From: Paucilactobacillus wasatchensis
GTDB taxonomy: Bacteria; Bacillota; Bacilli; Lactobacillales; Lactobacillaceae
Reading direction: 5' to 3'
Length of the DNA stretch: 39,104 nucleotides
Assembly: GCF_000876205.1 (NCBI RefSeq)
Contig: NZ_AWTT01000015.1
Span: forward strand, 1 to 39,104
Shown here one piece after another: positions 29,619 through 39,015 of this stretch. The position numbers and the translations under genes are program-made. Every line of letters begins with the position of its first letter. Position 1 is the stretch's first letter. The notes beneath the pieces were generated by a model, which saw only the letters and a list, made by a program, of their open reading frames with translations, was not told where the DNA came from and did no database searches.

Positions 29619-29638
29619 GCCAAATCCCCTTCTGCGAA

Positions 29639-29955
29639 CAAAAAAGCACTTTCGTCGCATATCTATTAATCAATAGACAAGGACGAAAGTGCTTTTTCGT
29701 GTTACCACCTTAGTTTAAATAACCCTCACGAGTTATTTCTCATTGGGTACTTAAATACAGCTAACAAAGTACTTACTGTAAGTGCATACCCGGACTCTAT
29801 AACGGGAGTTCCCGTCACCGCCTAACAAGTGCTCAGCTGTGAACTGCATTTAAGACCATATTCGATTATTCGTTGTTGCCATCTTGCACCATTGTGATGA
29901 CTCTCTTAAAACAACTGCCTAACCTACTCATCTTTGCGTTAATGTAATTATTAAT
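29639..29955 (-). promoter_or_regulatory. T-box riboswitch, methionine-specific (leader of operon B)
   Basis: T-box core AAGGUGGUAACACG at about 29698-29712 (UGGU pairs with tRNA ACCA). The terminator AGCACTTTCGTC / GACGAAAGTGCT with a U-run lies at 29639-29696. The stem I specifier loop reads CGAAU-AUG-GUCUUAAAUGCAG with the codon at 29857-29859: methionine. AGAGAGUCAUC and GGUGCAAGAU mark the distal stem I. This leader and its promoter fill most of the 455 bases between msrC and the next gene. Confidence 0.93.
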
Positions 29956-29962
29956 TTATGAT

Positions 29963-29991
29963 ATTATCTGGCATCTAAATGAGAAAGTCAA
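29963..29991 (-). promoter_or_regulatory. Promoter of methionine operon B
   Basis: Minus strand TTGACT (29986-29991), 17 bp spacer, GATAAT (29963-29968), immediately before the T-box leader. Confidence 0.78.
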
Positions 29992-30073
29992 CATCAAATT
30001 TTAATTTATTTTTAATGCTGACCGCTAAATCTTACAGCCACCCGCAGTTGCAGCGGCAACTTTTTTGTTTGCA

Positions 30074-31270
30074 TTAAATTATCTGTCGTTCAGACGAACG
30101 TAACCGCGGTGTACTATTTTGCGATGCCGCCACGAAATCAAATGACTGCGCTAAATCAGCAATCAAATCCGCGGCATCCTCAATGCCAACAGACAAGCGA
30201 ACTAATTGTGGTGTAATCCCGGCTTGAATTCGTTTTGCCACCGGCAACTCCGCGTGACTCATTTCAAATGGCAATTCCGCCAAACTTTCTACTGCTCCTA
30301 AACTCACTGCTAATTTAATTAACCGGAGCTGATTCAAAAATTTCGTGGCATCCACGTTTTTTTGGAGTTCAAATGACAATACCCCACCGAAGCCGTCGAA
30401 TTCAGCTGCGGCAATTTGATTATCTGTAGTACCGTGCACGCCGGGATAATGAATTACAGCCACTTCGGTCCGCTTGGTTAAAAAATCGATCAGTTTAACT
30501 GCGTTTGCCTGCTGTCGGTCCATTCGAATCGACAATGTTTGCATCCCACGACGAACCAAATTGGCACTTTCTGGTGACAAAACACCACCTAATGCATTTT
30601 GAATAAAGTAAACTCGTTGCCCCAATGCTTTTGTTTTCGTGACTACCAGTCCTGCAATCACATCAGAGTGACCACCTAAATACTTGGTTGCCGAATGTAC
30701 TACCATATCAGCCCCTAGATCGAGTGGGCGTTGCAGGTATGGTGTCAAAAAAGTATTATCCACGATGGTTAAAATTTGATGTTGTTTGGCGATCTGAGCA
30801 ATCTGTTTAACGCTGGTGACATGTAGCAACGGATTGGTAACTGGCTCAAAGTAGATGGCTTTATTGACCGGAGTAATGGCATGTTCAACCGCTGTAATGT
30901 CCCGCGTATCGACCGTCGTAAACTGTAACCGCTGAACAGCGAAATACTGTTCAATTAACCGATACGTGCCACCATAAATCTGGTCTCCAATAATAATGTG
31001 ATCACCAGGTTTAAAAATGGCAAACACCGCATGGATCGCAGCCATACCAGAGGCAAATGCAAAACCCTGGGCACCATTTTCCAACAATGCAATTTGTTTT
31101 TCGAGAAACTCACGGGTTGGATTGCCTGACCGCGCATAATCCCAGCGCACATTGCCATCAATCGTTGGATACTGATACGTCGATGAATTGTATATGGGCA
31201 TGTTGACGGCTCCTGTTTGATTGTCATTAATGTTTTTACCATGAATTAAACGTGTATTGAACCCTGTCAT
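30074..31270 (-). CDS. Cystathionine gamma-synthase/beta-lyase family PLP enzyme
   Basis: Cys/Met-metabolism PLP enzyme of 398 aa. [12 protein letters not shown] binds PLP phosphate of the neighbouring subunit; the PLP lysine is Lys196 in [28 protein letters not shown] and [10 protein letters not shown] are present. These motifs do not separate cystathionine gamma-synthase from beta/gamma-lyase or O-acetylhomoserine sulfhydrylase. The methionine T-box in front supports a role in making homocysteine or methionine. After the usual end (LIADLAQS) there is a tail of about 25 residues rich in Ser and Arg. Start ATG 31270 with GGAGG upstream; a longer frame to 31327 overlaps the T-box terminator. 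Confidence 0.85.
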   Translation of the reverse strand: MTGFNTRLIHGKNINDNQTGAVNMPIYNSSTYQYPTIDGNVRWDYARSGNPTREFLEKQIALLENGAQGFAFASGMAAIHAVFAIFKPGDHIIIGDQIYGGTYRLIEQYFAVQRLQFTTVDTRDITAVEHAITPVNKAIYFEPVTNPLLHVTSVKQIAQIAKQHQILTIVDNTFLTPYLQRPLDLGADMVVHSATKYLGGHSDVIAGLVVTKTKALGQRVYFIQNALGGVLSPESANLVRRGMQTLSIRMDRQQANAVKLIDFLTKRTEVAVIHYPGVHGTTDNQIAAAEFDGFGGVLSFELQKNVDATKFLNQLRLIKLAVSLGAVESLAELPFEMSHAELPVAKRIQAGITPQLVRLSVGIEDAADLIADLAQSFDFVAASQNSTPRLRSSERQII

Positions 31271-31290
31271 ATTTAAATTACCTCCAAACC

Positions 31291-31592
31291 AAAAAAAGCA
31301 CTCCATCCAACGCCTATCTTTAGACAAGGACGGAAGTGCTTTTCCGTGTTACCACCTTAGTTTAAATAACCCTCGTGGGTCATTCCTCTGTGGGTACTCC
31401 CAAGTACTTACTGTTTGTGCATACCCTGACTCTATAACGGGAGTTCCCGTCACTGTCTCACACAATGCTCGACCGTGATAACTGCATTTAAGACCATCTT
31501 CGACTAGCCACCACTATCATCTCGCACCAGCTGATGACTCTCTTGAAATGATGCGCTAACCTACTCATCTTTGCACTACTTTGTTGTATTAA
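31291..31592 (-). promoter_or_regulatory. T-box riboswitch, methionine-specific (leader of the cystathionine enzyme gene)
   Basis: T-box core AAGGUGGUAACACG at about 31345-31359; terminator AAAAGCACTTCCGTCC / GGATGGAGTGCTTTTTTT at 31291-31343. The specifier loop reads CGAAG-AUG-GUCUUAAAUGCAG with the codon at 31495-31497: methionine. Much of the leader is alike to the operon B leader, which points to duplication of the T-box. The 384 bases between the permease and this gene are this leader and promoter. Confidence 0.93.
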
Positions 31593-31601
31593 TTTACGAT
31601 A

Positions 31602-31629
31602 TTATTAGTCAAAAAAATATAAATGTCAA
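31602..31629 (-). promoter_or_regulatory. Promoter of the cystathionine enzyme gene
   Basis: Minus strand TTGACA (31624-31629), 16 bp spacer, TAATAA (31602-31607). A second, weaker TTGACT lies just downstream. Confidence 0.65.
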
Positions 31630-31654
31630 CCTTCAATTTTAATTTTGTTTACTA

Positions 31655-33013
31655 CTAGTCGCGTTCAGCTGCGCGCGTAATTGCAGTTTTACGAGCTTGT
31701 TCCACCTTTTTAACCACATAAAAAATAGGCAACCCAACTGCCACAATTCCTAGTGACACCACAGCTCCAATCGGATCAGCAAATAACTCACTCACAATCA
31801 CGAATACCGCCCCTAAGATCGCCACAATTGGTGTGATTGGAAATAAGGGGGTTGAAAATGGTCGTAGCTTACCAGCGTTACGTTTACGCAGTAAAAAGAC
31901 ACCGATAAACGCAGCAACATAGAAACAATAAACTGTAAAAATACAGAGGTCTGATAAATAATCTGGGTCGAAAAATGACACCATTAGACCGGCCAGTACC
32001 AAAATAGTAACAGTGGCGATCATCGGTTCGTGGGTTGTTCGATTAACATACGATAGTCGTTTTGAAAACGGCAAATCATTTCGTTTAGCCATGGCGTACA
32101 TAATCCGCGGAAACGTCATAATCTTCCCGTTCATACAGCCGACAATCGAAATAATCACACCAATGTTCAGTAGTTTACCACCAATTGACCCAAATGCTAA
32201 TGTCGCTAAATATGGAGTCGTGTTATCGCCTAACTTATGAATCATTGCCGACGACATGCCATTGAACACGCCGAACGTTACCGCAGTATAAATCACTAAC
32301 ACGAACAATAAACCGATTACGATGGCTTTGGGCAAGACCTTTTGTGGATTTTTCAATTCGCCACCTAAGTTGGCAATTAAAATCCACCCATCGTAACCAA
32401 ACAACGTTGCCAAAACAGCAACCCCAAAGTTACCGGTACTTGCATGAATCCCCGCAACCGTCTGCCCAAAGGCTCCTTGGTGCCCATAAAATAGACCAAA
32501 TATGATAATGGCAGTAATTGGCAGTAATTTGGCCAACGTCGTCACAATGGCAAAGGCAGCGCCATATCGATTTTCAAACATATTCAAGCCGCCAATTAAT
32601 GCCATTGAACCCAGCGCCAATGGGACATGCCAACCATTGCTTAAGCCAAAGAAATTAACTAGCAATACAGCTAAGTAACCAGCCAGTGAGGCAATAATGG
32701 CAGGACCGTAAACAATGATTTGCATCCACCCCGATAAAAATCCCCAAACTCGGCCGTAGATTTTTTCCATATAAACGTATAGTCCACCGGTATACGGCAG
32801 TTGCGCTCCAATTTCAGCAATTGTCAAACCAGCTGTCAGGGTAATAATGCCGCCAACCACCCACGCTAAAATTGCCATGGTAGAGGAGCCCGCGCTGTCC
32901 AATACTGATGATTGCTTGAAAAAGATCCCGGAACCAATCACAGTTCCAATCACAAGTGCGAGTGCTGACCAAAGCCCTAACGAACGTTTTAATTCAGCTG
33001 CTGGTTGTTGCAT
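31655..33013 (-). CDS. APC-superfamily amino acid permease
   Basis: Integral membrane protein of 452 aa with about 12 hydrophobic segments. The first helix holds the APC signature ALVIGTVIGSGIFF; the second has AEIGAQLPYTGGLYVYMEKIYG, typical of LAT/SteT-like exchangers and related permeases. The C-terminus is short and cationic. The substrate cannot be told from the sequence. It lies just upstream of the methionine T-box of the next gene, on the same strand, but has its own start (GGGG ATTTATT ATG) and is not behind a T-box. No terminator was seen after it. Confidence 0.85.
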   Translation of the reverse strand: MQQPAAELKRSLGLWSALALVIGTVIGSGIFFKQSSVLDSAGSSTMAILAWVVGGIITLTAGLTIAEIGAQLPYTGGLYVYMEKIYGRVWGFLSGWMQIIVYGPAIIASLAGYLAVLLVNFFGLSNGWHVPLALGSMALIGGLNMFENRYGAAFAIVTTLAKLLPITAIIIFGLFYGHQGAFGQTVAGIHASTGNFGVAVLATLFGYDGWILIANLGGELKNPQKVLPKAIVIGLLFVLVIYTAVTFGVFNGMSSAMIHKLGDNTTPYLATLAFGSIGGKLLNIGVIISIVGCMNGKIMTFPRIMYAMAKRNDLPFSKRLSYVNRTTHEPMIATVTILVLAGLMVSFFDPDYLSDLCIFTVYCFYVAAFIGVFLLRKRNAGKLRPFSTPLFPITPIVAILGAVFVIVSELFADPIGAVVSLGIVAVGLPIFYVVKKVEQARKTAITRAAERD

Positions 33014-33130
33014 AATAAATCCCCTACCTTCATGGCAAATTTTGACTTTTGCTAAATCAATGTTCCTAACCTAACAACCCAGACTGATTTGAGCAAGGGG
33101 CAAATTTGAATTAACTAATTTTGAGTAAGT

Positions 33131-33174
33131 AAAAACCGGTGAAAAGTGTTGGTATGACACACTTTCTACCGGTT
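33131..33174 (-). terminator. Terminator downstream of purB
   Basis: Minus strand: AACCGGT and ACCGGTT, then AAAGTGT and ACACTTT inside, form a stem with a two-base internal mismatch, followed by TTTTTA. It lies 70 bases after the purB stop. Confidence 0.7.
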
Positions 33175-33181
33175 GATTGTG

Positions 33182-33244
33182 GTTAATATAAAAATATTTA
33201 TAAAATAGTAAAAACACCATTTTAATAAATATTTTTATATTAAC
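33182..33244. repeat. AT-rich perfect inverted repeat touching the purB stop
   Basis: Arms GTTAATATAAAAATATTTAT (33182-33201) and its exact complement (33225-33244) give a 20 bp perfect stem around 23 bases, themselves partly pairing (AAAAT/ATTTT). The repeat begins inside the purB TAG codon. It is nearly free of G and C, so it is not a classic terminator on its own; mRNA 3'-end stabilisation is a possible role. Confidence 0.75.
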
Positions 33245-34539
33245 TAATTATCAAAGACCTGGTTAAAGATTTGATCCACATATCTGAGATGGTAGCGGTA
33301 ATCAAAAGCATCCTCAATATCTGCTGCCCCTAATCGTGCATTGATCGCTGCATTGTCTTGTACCAATTGCTTAAACGACACCTGCTCATCCCATGATTTA
33401 GCTGTCAATGATTGAACCAAGTCGTAAGCTTCTTCACGTGATAGACCCGTTTCGATTAACTTCAATAACACCCGTTGACTGTAAATTAAGCCATACGTTT
33501 TATCCATATTTTTTTTCATTGTTGCTGGAAAAACAGTGAGGTTCGTTAAAATATTGGTGAAACGATGCAGCATATAATCAATTAAAATGGTCGTATCTGG
33601 TAAAATGATTCGCTCAGCGGATGAATGCGAAATATCCCGCTCATGCCACAGAGCAATGTTTTCGTAAGCCGTTTGGATGTGACCCCGAACAACGCGAGCT
33701 AACCCCGTAATGTTTTCTGAACCAATCGGGTTGCGTTTATGTGGCATCGCAGACGATCCCTTTTGACCAGCGCTAAAATGCTCTTCTACTTCTCGAATTT
33801 CCGACCGTTGCAAGGAACGAATTTCGGTTGCAAATTCTTCTAAACCAGTCGCAATTAACCCTAAGACAGCGATGTATTCAGCGTGTAAATCTCGGGGAAG
33901 AACCTGACTAGTGATTGGCTGGCGCGTTAACCCGAGCTCTTTCATCACCGCTTCTTCAATTTCAGGCGGCACGTTGGCGTAAGTCCCAACCGCACCACTA
34001 ATTTTACCCGAATCAATTCCCGTGGCAGCGTGGTCAAACCGGTCAATGTCACGTTCAATTTCTGCGTACCAGCGCGCCAATTTAACCCCAAATGTAGTCG
34101 GCTCAGCGTGCACACCGTGCGTTCGGCCCATCATGACCGTCATTTTATATTTTTCAGCTTGGGTCTTAATTACTGCTTGCAGTGCTACCAAATCTTCTCT
34201 AATAATTTGATTGGCCTGTTTCAAAATAACGCCATTGGCCGTGTCCACCACATCGGTACTCGTGAGACCGTAGTGTACCCACTTTTTTTCGTTGCCCAGC
34301 GATTCCGATACTGTTCTAGTAAATGCAACGACATCGTGATGCGTTTGTGCTTCTAATTCGCTGACGCGTTCAACCGTAAAAAAGGCATTGTCGCGAATTT
34401 TTTGGGCATCCTCTTTGGGCACTTCACCTTGTTTTGCCCAGGCGTTTGTGGCCGCAATTTCTACCTTTAACCACGCATTATAGCGATTTTCAAGTGACCA
34501 AATCTTGCCCATTTGTGGTCGTGTGTATCGTTCAATCAC
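33244..34539 (-). CDS. purB: Adenylosuccinate lyase
   Basis: Acts twice in purine synthesis: SAICAR to AICAR, and adenylosuccinate to AMP. 431 aa. Seen: [15 protein letters not shown] at the N-terminus, [23 protein letters not shown] and the signature [15 protein letters not shown] with the catalytic serine loop. The start is GTG 34539, in GTGA overlapping the purA stop; AAAGGAGG lies ten bases upstream. The operon order purA-purB gives IMP to AMP in two consecutive enzymes. Confidence 0.96.
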   Translation of the reverse strand: MIERYTRPQMGKIWSLENRYNAWLKVEIAATNAWAKQGEVPKEDAQKIRDNAFFTVERVSELEAQTHHDVVAFTRTVSESLGNEKKWVHYGLTSTDVVDTANGVILKQANQIIREDLVALQAVIKTQAEKYKMTVMMGRTHGVHAEPTTFGVKLARWYAEIERDIDRFDHAATGIDSGKISGAVGTYANVPPEIEEAVMKELGLTRQPITSQVLPRDLHAEYIAVLGLIATGLEEFATEIRSLQRSEIREVEEHFSAGQKGSSAMPHKRNPIGSENITGLARVVRGHIQTAYENIALWHERDISHSSAERIILPDTTILIDYMLHRFTNILTNLTVFPATMKKNMDKTYGLIYSQRVLLKLIETGLSREEAYDLVQSLTAKSWDEQVSFKQLVQDNAAINARLGAADIEDAFDYRYHLRYVDQIFNQVFDN

Positions 34540-35846
34540 TGAGAAACAGCCTCCTTTTGACCCCATGGATCGTGTAAAATGACAGTCTGTAAGCGGTCTG
34601 GTCCCACCGAAACAGTAGCCAGCGGTACATCAACCAACTCGCTTAAACGTTGTAAATAATTTTGTGCGTTGACTGGTAACTCGTCAAATTTAGTTATTCC
34701 AGTAATGTCGTCATTCCAACCTGGAAATTCTTCGTACACCGGCTTGCAGGCCGACAATTCTTTCAAACTAGCTGGATAATAATCAATTTGCTTGCCATTA
34801 ATTTCATACGATGTGCAAATTTTAATTGTTTTTAAACCGGTCAGCACATCCAGCAAGTTCAAGCTTAAACATGTCAGCCCTGAAACCCGGCGGGCATGTC
34901 GCATCGCCACAGCATCAAACCAACCAATTCGTCGTGGCCGCTTAGTTACTGTTCCGTATTCATGACCCGTTTCACGAATATAATCACCGATTTCATCCTT
35001 TAGTTCCGTTGGAAATGGACCGTCACCAACTCGTGTCGAGTAAGCTTTACAAATACCAACGATCGTCTCAATCTTATTTGGTCCAACACCAACTCCGGTC
35101 GTGACACCACCGGCAACTGGGTTAGATGACGTGACATACGGATAAGTACCGTGATCAACGTCCAACATTACGCCTTGCGCCCCTTCAAATAAAACGTGTT
35201 TACCTTGATCAAGTGCATCATTGACAATGACCGAGGTATCCGTCACATATTGTTTGAGTTGTTGGCCGTATTGATAATATTCTTCAAAAATCGAATCAAA
35301 GTCCAATGGTGCTTGGTCATATAGCTTTGTAAAGAGTTGATTTTTTTCCGCTAAATTTTGGTGGAGTTTTGCTGCAAATGTATCTTTTTCCAATAAATCA
35401 GCCATGCGAATTCCGATGCGACCAGCTTTGTCCATGTACGCTGGTCCAATTCCCTTGTTGGTCGTACCAACTTTTTGGTCGCCTTTGGCTGCTTCTTGGT
35501 ATTCATCCAATAGAATATGGTATGGCAAAATAATATGTGATCGACTTGAGATTCGCAGGCCGGTGGCACTAATTCCACGTTCGCGTAAATACTCTAGTTC
35601 TTCAATTGCCGCTTTTGGATTAACAACGACACCATTGCCAATCACACTAATTTTATCATCAAAAAAGATTCCTGATGGAATAAGGTGGAGTTTGTACGTC
35701 TGACCATTGAATGCAATCGTATGGCCAGCATTATTTCCACCTTGATAACGGACGATCACATCTGCTGCCTGGCTCAGGTAATCTGTCATCTTACCCTTAC
35801 CTTCATCGCCCCATTGACTCCCAACTACTACTACTGCTGTCATCAT
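34536..35846 (-). CDS. purA: Adenylosuccinate synthetase
   Basis: GTP-dependent ligation of IMP and aspartate. 436 aa. [11 protein letters not shown] (P-loop variant), [41 protein letters not shown] and [11 protein letters not shown] are all canonical. Start at the first of two ATGs (35846) or the second (35843), which is slightly better placed after GGGGTGA. First gene of purA-purB; a promoter and PurBox-like site lie just upstream, divergent from guaC. Confidence 0.97.
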   Translation of the reverse strand: MMTAVVVVGSQWGDEGKGKMTDYLSQAADVIVRYQGGNNAGHTIAFNGQTYKLHLIPSGIFFDDKISVIGNGVVVNPKAAIEELEYLRERGISATGLRISSRSHIILPYHILLDEYQEAAKGDQKVGTTNKGIGPAYMDKAGRIGIRMADLLEKDTFAAKLHQNLAEKNQLFTKLYDQAPLDFDSIFEEYYQYGQQLKQYVTDTSVIVNDALDQGKHVLFEGAQGVMLDVDHGTYPYVTSSNPVAGGVTTGVGVGPNKIETIVGICKAYSTRVGDGPFPTELKDEIGDYIRETGHEYGTVTKRPRRIGWFDAVAMRHARRVSGLTCLSLNLLDVLTGLKTIKICTSYEINGKQIDYYPASLKELSACKPVYEEFPGWNDDITGITKFDELPVNAQNYLQRLSELVDVPLATVSVGPDRLQTVILHDPWGQKEAVSQ

Positions 35847-35881
35847 GTCACCCCATCATCTTTATTATCACTCACCCAATC

Positions 35882-35910
35882 ATTTTACCAAGTACAGCCA
35901 TGCTAGTCAA
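35882..35910 (-). promoter_or_regulatory. Promoter of purA-purB
   Basis: Minus strand TTGACT (35905-35910), 17 bp spacer, TAAAAT (35882-35887). Confidence 0.8.
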
Positions 35911-35913
35911 GGA

Positions 35914-35926
35914 AAAACCGAACTTT
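35914..35926. promoter_or_regulatory. PurBox-like site (PurR operator) between purA and guaC
   Basis: AAAACCGAACTTT fits the PurBox consensus AWWWCCGAACWWT at every position. It lies 3 bases upstream of the purA -35 and about 36 bases upstream of the guaC -35. A weaker copy (AAAGACGAACTTT, two mismatches, 36007-36019) lies in the guaC leader. PurR could therefore act on both divergent promoters. Confidence 0.65.
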
Positions 35927-35962
35927 AATCATGCTTTTAGTTAATAGCATACGCGTTTATTG

Positions 35963-35991
35963 TTGACTTTCATTATCATTCCAGTTATATT
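35963..35991 (+). promoter_or_regulatory. Promoter of guaC
   Basis: TTGACT (35963-35968), 17 bp spacer, TATATT (35986-35991); the ATG follows about 46 bases later. Confidence 0.8.
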
Positions 35992-36037
35992 AGCTGAGTG
36001 AGAAAAAAAGACGAACTTTTTGTAAGGAGTGCTTAAC

Positions 36038-37009
36038 ATGGACACATTCGATTACGATGATATCCAACTAATTCCCAGTAAGTGTATTATTAAAAGCCGT
36101 GGTGACGCGGATTCAAGCGTCAAATTTGGCCCTCACCGGTTTAAAATTCCGGTCGTTCCTGCTAACATGGAGAGTGTTATTGACGAACCATTGGCAATTT
36201 GGTTGGCGCAAAACGATTACTTTTATGTCATGCATCGGTTCCAGCCAGAAAAACGGTTAGGCTTCGTTCGTGATTTACAGGAAAAAGGACTTTTTGCTTC
36301 CATTTCGGTCGGTATTAAGGATAGTGAATACAAATTTATTAACGATTTAGCGGCTGCTAATTTAACGCCTGAGTACATCACAATTGACGTCGCGCATGGA
36401 CATTCAGATTACGTCATTAAGATGATTAAATTCATTAAAAATAAGTTGCCCGAAACATTTGTGATCGCTGGTAACGTGGCAACTCCTGAAGCTGTTCGTG
36501 AACTAGAAAACGCCGGTGCTGATGCAACCAAAGTCGGTGTCGGCCCCGGCAAAGCCTGCATCACTAAGTTAAAAACTGGTTTTGGTACTGGCGGCTGGCA
36601 GTTAGCTGCACTGAAATGGTGTAGTAAAGCAGCCCGTAAACCTTTGATTGCTGACGGGGGCATTCGAAATAACGGGGATATTACTAAATCAGTCCGGTTT
36701 GGTGCTTCAATGGTTATGATTGGTTCAATGCTCGCCGGTCATCAAGAATCTCCGGGTAATTTGATTAAAATTGATGGTAAAAATTACAAACAATATTGGG
36801 GTTCCGCATCTGAAACCCAAAAACAAGCTTATCGCAACGTTGAAGGTAAGCAAATGTTAGTTCCCTACCGCGGCTCTATTAGCGATACATTAACTGAAAT
36901 GCGCGAAGATTTGCAATCATCAATTTCGTACGCCGGAGGCAAGGACTTGGAAGCCATCCGCAAAGTCGATTATGTGATTGTTAAGAATTCAATCATGAAC
37001 GGTGATTAA
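36038..37009 (+). CDS. guaC: GMP reductase
   Basis: NADPH-dependent deamination of GMP to IMP, returning guanine nucleotides to the adenine branch. 323 aa, IMPDH/GMPR barrel without CBS domains. The catalytic loop is [20 protein letters not shown] with Cys174; [19 protein letters not shown] binds the phosphate. I choose ATG 36038 with AAGGAG eight bases upstream over the in-frame ATG at 36029, which overlaps that RBS. Divergent from purA-purB: together they convert GMP to IMP to AMP. Confidence 0.96.
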   Translation: MDTFDYDDIQLIPSKCIIKSRGDADSSVKFGPHRFKIPVVPANMESVIDEPLAIWLAQNDYFYVMHRFQPEKRLGFVRDLQEKGLFASISVGIKDSEYKFINDLAAANLTPEYITIDVAHGHSDYVIKMIKFIKNKLPETFVIAGNVATPEAVRELENAGADATKVGVGPGKACITKLKTGFGTGGWQLAALKWCSKAARKPLIADGGIRNNGDITKSVRFGASMVMIGSMLAGHQESPGNLIKIDGKNYKQYWGSASETQKQAYRNVEGKQMLVPYRGSISDTLTEMREDLQSSISYAGGKDLEAIRKVDYVIVKNSIMNGD

Positions 37010-37022
37010 ACTCAGTCAGCAT

Positions 37023-37062
37023 AAAAAGCTCCATTAGGAAATCATCCTAGTGGGGTTTTTTA
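37023..37062. terminator. Bidirectional terminator between guaC and aspA
   Basis: CTCCATTAGGA pairs with TCCTAGTGGGG (11 bp with one mismatch and one wobble position), flanked by AAAAA and TTTTTT. It serves the convergent genes on both strands. Confidence 0.8.
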
Positions 37063-37067
37063 ATTCG

Positions 37068-38462
37068 TTATTTACTTGCAGCGTGCTCTTTAGGCTCTGT
37101 CTCATTGCGATTTAACAATCTGTCAACTGAAAACAAATCATCAATTGTCCCCAGTGGCAAAACATGTTGTGCAATCAATAACTGTTTCACGGAATGATGT
37201 TCTTTAACTGCTTGTTTAATCAGCTTCATAGAGCGCTCATATCCTAACATCGGTGATAACACCGTTGCTGAAATGGCAGAATTCTCAACTTCTTCGCGGC
37301 TATGCTCGCGATCGACATCGATATCTTGCAGACAATTTTTAGTCAACGTATTGACGGCGCGAGTCAGCATTGATTCGCCATCCAACAAATCACGTAAAAT
37401 AATGGGCTCGAAGGCGTTCAACTCTAACTGACCCGCCTGGGCCGCCAGCATTACCGTTGTATCGTGGCCAATCACTTCAAAGGCCACCTGATTCACCACT
37501 TCCGGAATAACCGGGTTGACCTTGCTGGGCATAATTGACGAGCCGGCCTGTTTTGCCGGTAATTTAAGCTCGCCTAACCCGGCCTGAGGACCACTGCTGA
37601 GCAACCGTAAATCATTTGAAAACTTAATTAGATCAACTGCAAATGCTTTTAAAGCACTAGAAAATTCAACGAAGTCATCACAATTCTGGGTTGCATCGAT
37701 TAAATCGGCGGCCGATTTGAGTTGAAAGCCAGAAATACGGTTTAGTTCTTCAATAATGTGGTGGCAATAATACGATGAAGTATTCAAACCCGTTCCAATT
37801 GCGGTGCCACCTAAATTGACAACACTAATATCTTCGCCGGCCGTTTTGATTCGTTTAATATCTCGTTTAAACATGGAATAATAAGCATGAAATGAAGCCC
37901 CAAACGTAGTTGGAACCGCATCTTGTAGCTGAGTTCGGCCAACCTTGATATCATTGCTGAACTTATCTGCTTTTAAAATCAAGCAGGTTTGCATTCTATC
38001 TAATTCTTTAAGCAATTTGGGTAAATGTTGTAAAAGCGCCATTTTTCCGGCCGTTGGATAGGTGTCATTGGTGGACTGTGATTGATTGACATCATCATTA
38101 GGGTGAATATAATCATGCGAATATTGCTTAGCAACGTTGGCTAGCACCTCATTCACATTCATGTTGGTAGAAGTGCCAGCGCCACCCTGAATTGCCGGAA
38201 TAATGAATTGATCATCATATTTACCGGCCAGGACATCATCACCTGCCTTAATAATGGCTCGTGCTTTGTCAGCAGCTAATGTGCCGGCATCCATATTTAC
38301 TTTCGCAGCAGCTTGTTTAATTGCCACCAGATTGTAGATAATTGATAAATTTGTTTTTTCAGCACTGATCGGAAAGTTCTGCAGTGCTCGTAAAGAATGA
38401 ATCCCATATTTTGCTTCGTCTGGAACAGCTAATGTACCCACACAATCTTGTTCAATTCGCAT
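37068..38462 (-). CDS. aspA: Aspartate ammonia-lyase (aspartase)
   Basis: Reversible deamination of aspartate to fumarate. 464 aa from MRIEQDCVGTLAVPDEAKYG. Class II fumarase/aspartase fold: GGAGTSTNMNVNEVLAN, GRTQLQDAVPTTFG, and the flexible loop GSSIMPSKVNPVIPEVVNQV. NPVIPEVVNQV and AGQLELNAFEP are of aspartase type; fumarases have NPTQCEA at this place. Start ATG 38462 with AGGAGG upstream; the longer frame to 38495 has no RBS. Monocistronic. Confidence 0.88.
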   Translation of the reverse strand: MRIEQDCVGTLAVPDEAKYGIHSLRALQNFPISAEKTNLSIIYNLVAIKQAAAKVNMDAGTLAADKARAIIKAGDDVLAGKYDDQFIIPAIQGGAGTSTNMNVNEVLANVAKQYSHDYIHPNDDVNQSQSTNDTYPTAGKMALLQHLPKLLKELDRMQTCLILKADKFSNDIKVGRTQLQDAVPTTFGASFHAYYSMFKRDIKRIKTAGEDISVVNLGGTAIGTGLNTSSYYCHHIIEELNRISGFQLKSAADLIDATQNCDDFVEFSSALKAFAVDLIKFSNDLRLLSSGPQAGLGELKLPAKQAGSSIMPSKVNPVIPEVVNQVAFEVIGHDTTVMLAAQAGQLELNAFEPIILRDLLDGESMLTRAVNTLTKNCLQDIDVDREHSREEVENSAISATVLSPMLGYERSMKLIKQAVKEHHSVKQLLIAQHVLPLGTIDDLFSVDRLLNRNETEPKEHAASK

Positions 38463-38514
38463 ACGTCTTTCCTCCTGTGTCATAAAACGTAACATTTAAA
38501 TTAATATGATGGTC

Positions 38515-38542
38515 ATTATAGGCGTATTTTTAATAATTACAA
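38515..38542 (-). promoter_or_regulatory. Promoter of aspA
   Basis: Minus strand TTGTAA (38537-38542), 16 bp spacer, TATAAT (38515-38520). Confidence 0.65.
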
Positions 38543-38646
38543 TAGAGTTACATGATTCGGTTAGAAGCGGTTAGTCACAATTAATTTAATTAATTCGAAT
38601 GAATGCCGTTAAAGTGTGGGATTGAGACTCTATTTAACCCTGACAA

Positions 38647-38684
38647 ATAAAAAATAGCATATATTATAAAACATAACATATGCT
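38647..38684 (-). terminator. Terminator downstream of the small membrane protein gene
   Basis: Minus strand AGCATAT ... ATATGCT (7 bp stem, 15-base loop) followed by ATTTTTTATTT, 30 bases after the stop at 38715. Confidence 0.5.
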
Positions 38685-38714
38685 GCAAAACTAATCATAT
38701 TTTGAAACCATCTG

Positions 38715-38984
38715 TTAGTTCTTTTGTTTGCCAAACCAAATTAATTGCTTCACTGTCCAAATAAAAAACGTCAATTGGGCAGCCACAAAGATTAACAACA
38801 CAAGCAGATAGCCAAACGTCGCACCAGTTGTCGCCATCATCATAATTTGCACTATTCCAAGCGACACACGTGTGGTGTAGAGGAAAATAAACATTTCAGC
38901 TAGCAAGAGCAGTATTAAAATGATGATTTGGATTTTTTTGTGCCCGTTCTGTTTTTTTGTTGAAGTTACTATTTTGTTTGGCAT
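38715..38984 (-). CDS. Hypothetical small membrane protein
   Basis: About 89 aa from MPNKIVTSTKKQ. A basic N-terminus (KKQNGHKKIQ) is followed by two hydrophobic segments (IIILILLLLAEMFIFLY and FGYLLVLLIFVAAQLTFFIW) and a short basic tail. I recognise no family. GGAG lies six bases before the ATG; a longer frame to 39050 lacks an RBS. Its own promoter and terminator are visible, which supports it as a real gene. Confidence 0.6.
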   Translation of the reverse strand: MPNKIVTSTKKQNGHKKIQIIILILLLLAEMFIFLYTTRVSLGIVQIMMMATTGATFGYLLVLLIFVAAQLTFFIWTVKQLIWFGKQKN

Positions 38985-39015
38985 TGGCTTCTCCGTTAAT
39001 CTTGAGTTTAAAAAC

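Noticed and set aside
30036-30056. Hairpin GTTGC-AGCG-GCAAC followed by six T after the cystathionine enzyme gene
   Set aside because: The T-run is on the plus strand, the wrong side for the minus-strand gene, and no plus-strand gene ends here; the stem is only 5-6 bp.
37068-38462. Fumarase as the identity of the class II lyase
   Set aside because: The residues after the GSS loop (NPVIPEVVNQV) and AGQLELNAFEP fit aspartase, not the NPTQCEA pattern of fumarase.
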